Origin: Alphaproteobacteria bacterium
Lineage (GTDB): Bacteria; Pseudomonadota; Alphaproteobacteria; Micavibrionales; Micavibrionaceae
Reading direction: 5' to 3'
Assembly: GCA_016699735.1 (NCBI GenBank)
Contig: CP065008.1
Coordinates: forward strand, 2,542,001 to 2,606,000
Length of the DNA stretch: 64,000 bases
The position numbers were made by a program, and so were the translations under genes. Positions within the stretch are counted from its first letter, which is position 1, and each line of letters starts with the position of its first letter. Positions 57,221 through 64,000 of the stretch are shown in pieces. The notes below the pieces were generated by a model. That model was not told where the DNA came from and searched no databases. It was given only the letters and a program-made list of their open reading frames with translations.

Positions 57221-57420
57221 GGATTGGTCTTTTCCTTCGCGCTTGGAACTCGATGAATGGCTTTGTCCTGTTCAAAAAAATCCGCGTTTTCGACAAGCCA
57301 CCACGCATCCCGCTGCAAACTCTGCGGGATATTATAAAAAGCCTGCTTTAAAACGGGGTGCAGGGGCTTATCGCTAAAAATGCAAATGCTGAGACAGGGT
57401 TTTTGATACAGTTTCGTCAT
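57217..57420 (-). CDS. Small protein at the head of the DUF4173 operon
   Basis: A 67-residue ORF (starts MTKLYQKPCLSICIFSDK) with no recognised family, signal peptide or membrane segment. Its stop overlaps the DUF4173 start as ATGA. It may be real and coupled, or the 5' end of the same gene misread. Confidence 0.45.
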   Translation of the reverse strand: MTKLYQKPCLSICIFSDKPLHPVLKQAFYNIPQSLQRDAWWLVENADFFEQDKAIHRVPSAKEKTNP

Positions 57421-57566
57421 ATTTTTGTTTTATCGAAAGGATATGCAAAAAATATGAGCGCAGTTTCTGTATATTCAGGTCTTTGTGTGCAGATCTCGTG
57501 CAGGACAACGTTGCAAAAATTAAAAACTTCGCTTATGTTTACCCACATGACTGAACGTTTTCACCA

Positions 57567-57641
57567 ATGCCAACCCCACTTGAACCGCAACCCAATCGCG
57601 GGTTTTTGCGCTGGCTGAACGTTACGAGACTAGATTTGTAA
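57567..57641 (+). CDS. Possible 24-residue ORF ahead of a terminator
   Basis: ATG at 57567 to TAA at 57641 (starts MPTPLEPQPNRGFLRWLNVT). No ribosome-binding site is visible. A terminator follows eight bases later. It could be a leader peptide or a chance frame. The 57421-57686 gap otherwise holds promoters for the two divergent operons. Confidence 0.25.
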   Translation: MPTPLEPQPNRGFLRWLNVTRLDL

Positions 57642-57648
57642 TGACCGG

Positions 57649-57672
57649 CCCGCCCTCAAAAGCGGGTTTTTT
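57649..57672 (+). terminator. Short rho-independent terminator upstream of hen1
   Basis: Stem CCCGC (57649-57653) with GCGGG (57662-57666), then six T. No annotated plus-strand gene ends here, so it may end a small RNA or act as an attenuator before hen1, whose start lies 15 bases downstream. Confidence 0.6.
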
Positions 57673-57686
57673 ATTGGGATATTAGA

Positions 57687-59140
57687 ATGTTACTGACCAT
57701 TACGACGACGCACAAACCGGCCACGGACATGGGCTATCTGCTGCATAAAAGCCCGGAGCGGCTGCACAGCAAGGAACTGCCCTTCGGCACGGCGCATGTC
57801 TTCTACCCCGAAGCCACGGAAAAGAAATGCACCGCCGCGCTGCTGCTGGAGGTGGATCCTGTCGGGCTGGTCCGCAAGGAAAAGGGTTCGACCTTCTCGC
57901 TCGAACAATATGTCAACGACCGCCCCTATGTCGCGTCCTCCTTCATGAGCGTGGCGATTAACCGCGTCTTTGGCACACTTCTGTCCGGTAAAAGCAAGCA
58001 CAGGCAGGAGCTTGTCGATGCCGCCATCCCGCTGGAAGCCATCATCTATTCCTTGCCCTGCCGCGCCAAGGAGGAGTTTCTGCGTGAACTCTTCGAACCG
58101 CTGGGCTATGCGGTGGAAATCGTTCCCACGCCTCTTGATCCCAAATTCCCGAGCTGGGGAACTAGCCCCTATTATACCGTCACCCTGCGCAAAACCTGCC
58201 CGCTGCGGGAGTTGCTCACGCATCTCTATGTCCTGATCCCTGTTCTCGATAACAAGAAGCATTATTTCATCGGCGATGCGGAGGTCGAAAAGCTGCTGCA
58301 AAACGGCAAGGGCTGGCTGAAGGATCACCCACAAAGGACATAATCGCACGGCGCTATTTCCGCAACCTGCGCTCCTTTTCGCGCATGGCTCTGGATCAGT
58401 TAAAGGATGAAGTCCCCCTGGAAGAAACGGAAGAGTTAGAGGGCGAGAAAACGATTAAGGCCGACGCGCAGGAAGAAGCGCTGGAAGAAACCCTGAGCGC
58501 CGCCGCGCCGGAAGAGAAAAAGATCAGTCTCCACAGACTGCGCCACGAAACGGTCATCGCCGCCTTGCGCGAGCATAACGTCAGCACGGTTCTGGACGTT
58601 GGGTGCGGCGAAGGCAAGCTGCTGAGGATTCTGAAAAAGCAAAAGGGCTTCAGCAAGATCGCGGGATGCGACGTCTCCACGCAAAGTCTTGAAATCGCCA
58701 ATGAGCGCCTGCAAAGCCGTTTCCCGAAGCGCGGCGAGCCGGAGATTGAATTGTTTCAATCCGCCCTGACCTATAAGGACAAGCGGTTCAAGGACTATGA
58801 CGCACTCGTGCTGGTCGAGGTGATCGAGCATGTGGACGAGCCCCGCCTGCCTGCCCTCGAACGGGCTGTGTTCGGGGCTGGCGTCCGCGTGGTGCTGGTC
58901 ACGACGCCGAACGGCGAATATAACGCCCTGTTCGAAACCCTCCCGGCGGGGCAGTTTCGCCACGCCGACCACCGTTTCGAATGGACCCGCAAGCAGTTCG
59001 AGGATTGGGGAACCCGCGTGGCAACCAGCTTCGGCTATGACGTTACCTTCGCCCCTATCGGTGACATCGATGAGAAACTTGGCGCCCCATCCCAGATGGC
59101 GGTGTTTGTGAAGCCTGAAAAGGAAAAATTAAATGTTTAA
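57687..59140 (+). pseudogene. hen1: Bacterial Hen1, 3'-terminal RNA ribose 2'-O-methyltransferase (one frameshift)
   Basis: Two frames form a protein of about 484 residues, normal for bacterial Hen1. The N-terminal ligase-stimulating domain covers the first 218 residues (LLTITTTHKPATDMGYLLHK, FYPEATEKKCTAALLLEVDP, SPYYTVTLRKTCPLRELLTH). The C-terminal methyltransferase shows motif I VLDVGCGEGKLL and the metal-binding ExxEH in LVEVIEHVDEP plus a later His in FRHADHRFEW. The break near 58330 is fixed by one C (CCC to CCCC). Hen1 methylates the 3' end of broken RNA before Pnkp seals it, protecting the repaired tRNA. Confidence 0.88.
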
Positions 59141-59954
59141 TTGGTTTAAGAAAAAGCAAGCCCCTGCAATTGCAAAAGAAAATACTAAAATAGAGAAAAA
59201 GGAATCTCTTGCAGATTATAACAAATTGATCCAATCGACTATAAAACCTTACATCAAAATTGATGCAAAGCCTGAATCAGACCTCCCGCCATGGCAAAGC
59301 AAATTCGGAGGCACACCCTATATGCCGGAAGGCGTGGTCTGGCCGCAAATGAGTGACGGCAGTGATCTACATTTGCTCGCGCAAATCAATTTCGGAGAGG
59401 TTCCCGCACTTGATCCATTTCCACAAAAGGGAATTTTGCAATTCTGGCTTGGTGTTAACGACCTTTATGGCCTTGATTTTTCTGATCCTGTCAGACAAGA
59501 CTCTTTTCGGCTTGTTTATTACCCAGACTTGGAAAAAACTGGCTTACAGAGCTCCTTTGGGGACAAATTGAAGTGGGATGAGTCCTCACCTTTTGAAGAT
59601 GATTGTCCATCCTTGTCCCTCTCCTTTTCAAAAGAAGAAATGCCCGTTAATTTTGATGATTTTCAAGCGGGCGCGCTATTGAAAGATCTGCCTGAAGCGC
59701 TTGTGCATGATTATAATGACTCCTTTGATCATACCGGACATAGGATCGGAGGTTACGCCCACTTCACCCAAAGTGATCCGCGTGAAAGCAAGTATGAGTA
59801 CAGTGTTAAAGACATTCTTCTTCTGCAAATCGATAGCGATGATAAAAATAACATTCTCTGGGGTGACTGCGGGGTAGCGAATTTTTTTATCAGTGAGAGA
59901 AAACTTAAGGCGCTGGATTTTTCGAAGGTCTTATATAACTGGGATTGCTGTTAA
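59133..59954 (+). CDS. YwqG-like DUF1963 protein inserted in the RNA-repair operon
   Basis: A 273-residue intact protein with the YwqG/DUF1963 pattern: KFGGTPYMPEGVVWPQ (about 52-67), LHLLAQINFGEVP, GILQFWLGVND, and a late LLLQIDSDDKNNILWGDCG. Function of the family is unknown. It overlaps hen1 by eight bases, has an AAGGA ribosome-binding site, and ends three bases before pnkp, so it is co-transcribed with both. Its sequence is visibly more AT-rich than hen1 and pnkp, suggesting later insertion. Confidence 0.8.
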   Translation: MFNWFKKKQAPAIAKENTKIEKKESLADYNKLIQSTIKPYIKIDAKPESDLPPWQSKFGGTPYMPEGVVWPQMSDGSDLHLLAQINFGEVPALDPFPQKGILQFWLGVNDLYGLDFSDPVRQDSFRLVYYPDLEKTGLQSSFGDKLKWDESSPFEDDCPSLSLSFSKEEMPVNFDDFQAGALLKDLPEALVHDYNDSFDHTGHRIGGYAHFTQSDPRESKYEYSVKDILLLQIDSDDKNNILWGDCGVANFFISERKLKALDFSKVLYNWDCC

Positions 59955-59957
59955 CAA

Positions 59958-62501
59958 ATGACCAACACCATCAACATCCCCGAACTTTCCCTCGTCGTGC
60001 TGGTCGGCTCGTCCGGCTCGGGGAAATCGTCGTTCGCGCGCAAACATTTCAAGCCGACGGAAATCCTGTCGTCCGATTTCTGCCGGGGGCTGGTCTCGGA
60101 TAACGAGAATGACCAGACTTGTTCGGACGACGCCTTCGACATCCTGCACAAAATCGCGGCCACCCGCATGAAACGCGGCAAAATGACCGTAATCGACGCC
60201 ACCAACGTCAGCCCGCAGGACCGCGCCGAACTCGTCAAACTGGCGCGGGAGCATTATGTCCTGCCTGTGGCCATTGTTTTTGACATGCCCTGGCAACTCT
60301 GCCATGAACGCAACGAGCAGCGCCCGGACCGGCAATTCGGCAAGCACGTCGTCATGCGCCACACCAGCCTGTTGCGACGGGGCTTGCGGAGCCTTCGCAA
60401 AAGCGAGGGTTTTACCAACGTCCATATCCTGACCAGCGTGGAGGCGGTGGATTCGGTTGAAATCGTGCGCCAGCCCCTCTGGAACAACAAGAAGGACGAA
60501 CACGGACCCTTCGATATTATCGGCGACATTCACGGCTGCTTCGATGAGCTTATTACCTTGCTGAAAAAGCTTGGCTACAAGGTGGCCAAAGCCAAGGACA
60601 GATTTAACGTCACCCACGCCGCAGGGCGCAAGATTATCTTCGTGGGCGATCTGGTCGATCGCGGCCCCAAAACGCCGGACGTCCTGCGGCTGGCGATGAA
60701 TACGATCGAAGACGGCGTGGCCTTTTGCGTCGTCGGCAACCACGACGACAAGCTTAAACGTGCGCTCTCGGGCAAGGATGTCAGAGATCGCCCACGGGCT
60801 TCAGGAAAGCCTCGATCAGTTGGCGCTGGAAAGCGAAGAGTTCCGTCATAAAGTCACCAAGTTTCTGGGCGGCCTCATCAGCCATTATGTCTTCGACGAC
60901 GGCGGACTGGCGGTCGCCCATGCGGGAATCAAGGAAAAATATATCGGACGCGGCGCCCCCAGCATCAAGCAATTCTGTATGTACGGCGAAACCACGGGCG
61001 AAACCGATGAATTCGGCCTGCCGGTCCGCTACCCGTGGGCGAATGATTACCGGGCAGCACCCTTGTCGTTTACGGCCACACCCCGATCCCCGCGCCGGAA
61101 TGGGTCAACAACACCATCAACATTGATACGGGCTGTGTCTTCGGCGGCAAGCTGACCGCTCTGCGCTATCCTGAAAAGGAGCTTGTTTCGATCAAAGCCA
61201 AGAAGGTGTATTCCGAACCGATCCGTCCGCTCGTAAGCAATACAAATGCGAATGATTACGATGTTCTGGATATGGCCGATGTTTCCGGCAAGCGGTTTAT
61301 CAGCACGGAACTTCATAAAAGCATGACCATCCAGAATGAAAACGCCATGGCCGCTCTGGAGGTCATGAGCCGCTTTGCGGTTGATCCGCGCTGGCTGGTC
61401 TACCTGCCGCCCACCATGTCGCCGACCGAAACCAGCACCAAGGATGGCTATCTCGAACACCCCGATGAAGCCTTCGCCCATTACCGCTCCCAAGGGATCG
61501 AGAAAGTCATCTGCGAGGAAAAGCACATGGGCTCACGGGCTATTCTTGTGGTCTGCAAAAGCGCCAAGGCAGCGCAAAAACGCTTCCGCGTTACGGATGG
61601 CTTGTCGGGCGTCTGCTATACCCGCACCGGACGCCCCTTCTTTAACGATCCGAAACTGGAAAAACGCTTTATCAGCCGTGTGGCAAAAACCGTGACCAAG
61701 GCCGGATTGTGGGATGAGTTGAAGTCAGACTGGCTGATCCTCGATTGCGAATTGATGCCGTGGTCCGCCAAAGCCCAGAGCCTTCTGGAGTTTCAATATG
61801 CGCCCGTGGCGGCGGCGGCGGATTCTTCGATCTCCGCAGCTTACAGCTTGCTTAAGCAAGCGGCCAAGCGAGTCCCTGAACTCAAGGATATGGAGGGAAG
61901 CTATGCGGAACGGCAAGGGCTGGTCCGGCAATACCGCGAGGGCCTACCGGCATTATTGCTGGCCGGTGAAATCGCTGTCGGACTATGCGCTGGCCCCGTT
62001 CCATATTCTGGCCCATGAGAAAAGCCAGAATATGCGTAAACCCCATAGCTGGCATATGAAGATGATCGAAAGCTCTGCAACGCTGATCCGGAGTTTTTCC
62101 AGAAGACTCAGCACGTCACGATCCGGCTGGAGGATGAAAAAGCCTGCGCGAAGGCCGCAAAATGGTGGGAAAAGATGGTCGCTTCCGGCGGCGAAGGTAT
62201 GGTCGTCAAACCGTTGCACTTCACGGAGTTGGGAAACAAGGGTCTAGTCCAACCGGGTATCAAGTGCCGTGGCCCTGAATATTTGCGTATTATCTATGGC
62301 CCGGAATATTCCACACCCGCAAATCTCGAACGCTTGAGAAAGCGCGGCCTCGGCAAGAAACGCTCCCTTGCCCTGCGCGAATATGCGCTGGGTTACGAAG
62401 CACTCACCCACTTTGTGGAAGAAAAACCGCTCCATAAGGTCCATGAATGCGTCTTTGCCGTATTAGCGCTCGAAAGTGAGCCCGTGGACCCGCGACTGTG
62501 A
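59958..62501 (+). pseudogene. pnkp: Bacterial Pnkp, polynucleotide kinase-phosphatase-ligase (about four frameshifts)
   Basis: Repaired length about 848 residues. The 5'-kinase has P-loop GSSGSGKSSFARKHF (about 15-29). The metallophosphoesterase has GDIHGCFDE (about 193), GDLVDRGPKTPDVL, VVGNHDDKL and VAHAGI. The ligase has nucleotidyl Lys in EEKHMGSRAI (near 61520) and GGEGMVVKP (near 62190). Frames change near 60775, 61060, 61960 and 62090; each side matches the family, so these look like single-base errors. With Hen1 it would heal and seal RNA cut by ribotoxins. Confidence 0.85.
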
Positions 62502-62521
62502 CTTTTCATTATTTCAGGGCG

Positions 62522-62552
<31 letters not shown>

Positions 62553-63083
62553 TTAGCACAACCCTTATTCAGTGCAGGTTATACGGTTTATGGTTAGCAT
62601 TAGGTCACACCTCAAGGTCTCACCTTTACCACAATATGTCAATCGACTCTATTTTCGATTTTAAAGCTCGCTGGTGAGTCGAAAGCCTTCTTGGTAGGTA
62701 GGAGCACCCAAAGCCCTAAACGCTCTGTACGAGCCTCCATGAGTTAAAGAGAGTCCGCCCTACAAATCACCTGTGCAATTCCCATCACAACATTTAAAAC
62801 AATGTCGCTACGCATCATACAATACTTTCCTTAGCTTCCAGTCACAACAGATTATGAGGTTATGTAGAAGCATTGAGCAATCAGGCTTTTAGTTTCAGTA
62901 TTTTAGCGTAAGACACCACCCCTAGGGGGACTTTTCGCTGCATTCTAATTTTAATGCTTCCACAAAAATCTAAGATATTTTTCTGATTAAGACTTTCACG
63001 AATTGATTAAGTGTTACTGGTGAACAACATTTTATAAGTGTAAAATTGCCTGCGGACGCAACCCATTTTTATTGTTATGAAAA
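62553..63083. other. AT-rich non-coding stretch at the island edge
   Basis: About 530 bases with no credible gene or tRNA, and composition like the following gene. One short CCCCTAGGGG palindrome (about 62928-62937) is visible. It must contain the promoter of the GHKL gene. Confidence 0.4.
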
Positions 63084-64000
63084 ATGCAAGATCGAGAAAC
63101 AGACAAAGTTATAGCCTTCGCTCAAGAATTACGCAAAATACAAGACAGCGGCGAAGAAGCAAAAACTATTTTAGCCACAAGTGACAGGGTTCTGGCCAGA
63201 ATTACTGATGGTATATATAGGCAACCATCATCTGCACTAAGAGAATTAATTTCTAATGGATACGATGCAGATGCCACAGAAGTAATCATACAAACCGACG
63301 CCCCTCGTTTTGAAAAAATAACAATTCGAGACAATGGCAATGGAATGACGCATGAAGCGCTATCAAACCTCATTCACAATATAGGCGGGAGCATTAAGAG
63401 AACGGCGCGTGAAGATGGCTTTGGGGTTGTAGACAAAAATGATCCAACCCTTAGTCCTGTCAAAAAAAGAAAGCTGATCGGAAAAATTGGTATCGGTCTT
63501 TTCGCCGTTTCTCAACTAACACAACATTTTCAAATTATAACCAAAAGAAAAGGTAACAATTTTCGTCTGGTTGCCGATGTTATACTAAAAACATACACAG
63601 AAGATGACTTACAAAAACTTAAAACCAGAAAAGGAAATAAATTTGAAACAGGGACCGTCGTTGTAAAGGCAATTAAAGACCCAAACACAAAAAGTCATGG
63701 AACAGACATTATTTTGCTTAAGTTGAAAAAAACTCCCAAGATTTGCTTAAAAGCAAAGAGAAATGGATGAGGCTTTATGCCTCTGAAGGTTCAGAGGACG
63801 AAGGAGTAGAAGAAGAACCTGCCTATCATATTGGAAAACTAAATATTAAGGATGGAACTACTATTGAACGCGCCGCAAAACTTCCATGGAAACCAAAAGA
63901 TAATCCAGAAGAAAAATTTTATAAACTTACTCAAGCCGTATTGGATCAAGTGGGTATTAAATATCCTAAACCAAAATTAGCAGACATATTTGACAACTAC
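63084..64000 (+). pseudogene. HSP90-like GHKL ATPase, truncated by the window edge (one frameshift)
   Basis: The N-terminal GHKL ATPase fold is clear: ALRELISNGYDADATEV (N-box Glu/Asn/Asp, near 50-66), DNGNGMTHEAL (G1 box) and GKIGIGLFAVSQL (G2 box). The frame breaks near 63730 at a run of seven A, then continues open to 64000 (LLKSKEKWMRLYASEGSEDE). The gene is strongly AT-rich. HSP90-like ATPases of this type are common in defence islands; the rest of the system lies outside the window. Confidence 0.7.

Overview
The window is chromosomal DNA of a Gram-negative proteobacterium, most likely an alphaproteobacterium. Outer-membrane and periplasmic polysaccharide machinery, type I-secreted RTX proteins and an IS1595-type element support this; no rRNA or housekeeping marker is present to place it more finely. 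Housekeeping-like genes are moderately GC-rich. The insertion element, the YwqG-like gene and the right edge of the window are clearly more AT-rich.

1-25 kb holds a nearly complete alginate locus. The main minus-strand operon runs algD-alg8-algC-algF-algX(3)-algG-algJ-algX(2) (25.0 to 14.0 kb). A second minus-strand operon is alg44-algA-algK-algE (5.6 to 1.0 kb). Between them lie a divergent alginate lyase (algL), a 1499-residue RTX protein with an embedded SGNH/SASA esterase domain, a third AlgX-like protein and a stand-alone PMI-type cupin. The genes cover precursor supply (AlgC, AlgA, the cupin, AlgD), c-di-GMP-gated polymerisation (Alg8/Alg44), epimerisation (AlgG), acetylation (AlgJ, three AlgX-like proteins, AlgF), export (AlgK/AlgE) and degradation (AlgL). 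No MBOAT acyl carrier (AlgI) is present. A sugar-phosphate mutarotase lies at the left edge.

25.2-27.8 kb is a complete IS1595-family element of 2,624 bp with 25-bp inverted ends and an 8-bp target duplication. It carries a transposase, two small proteins, a winged-helix-like passenger and a 22-codon leader peptide with hairpins. tRNA-Glu(TTC), a nitroreductase, a TPR-methyltransferase, a second RTX protein and a DUF808 membrane protein follow.

33.9-45.4 kb encodes a two-gene surface system: a 2595-residue protein of DUF11-like and SdrD-like domains, translationally coupled to an outer-membrane beta-barrel protein.

45.4-62.5 kb contains an SF1 helicase-nuclease, a PspA-like/membrane protein pair with an XRE regulator, a PcfJ-like protein, a DUF4173 / response regulator / histidine kinase operon, and an RNA-repair operon (hen1 - ywqG-like - pnkp). 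After that come a 28-bp copy of the 3' end of initiator tRNA and an AT-rich GHKL ATPase gene that runs off the window, which looks like the edge of a genomic island.

No reading frame is broken from 1 to about 44.18 kb. From there to the end, most long conserved genes are interrupted by single-base frameshifts, often at short homopolymers. This looks more like poor consensus sequence than real gene decay.
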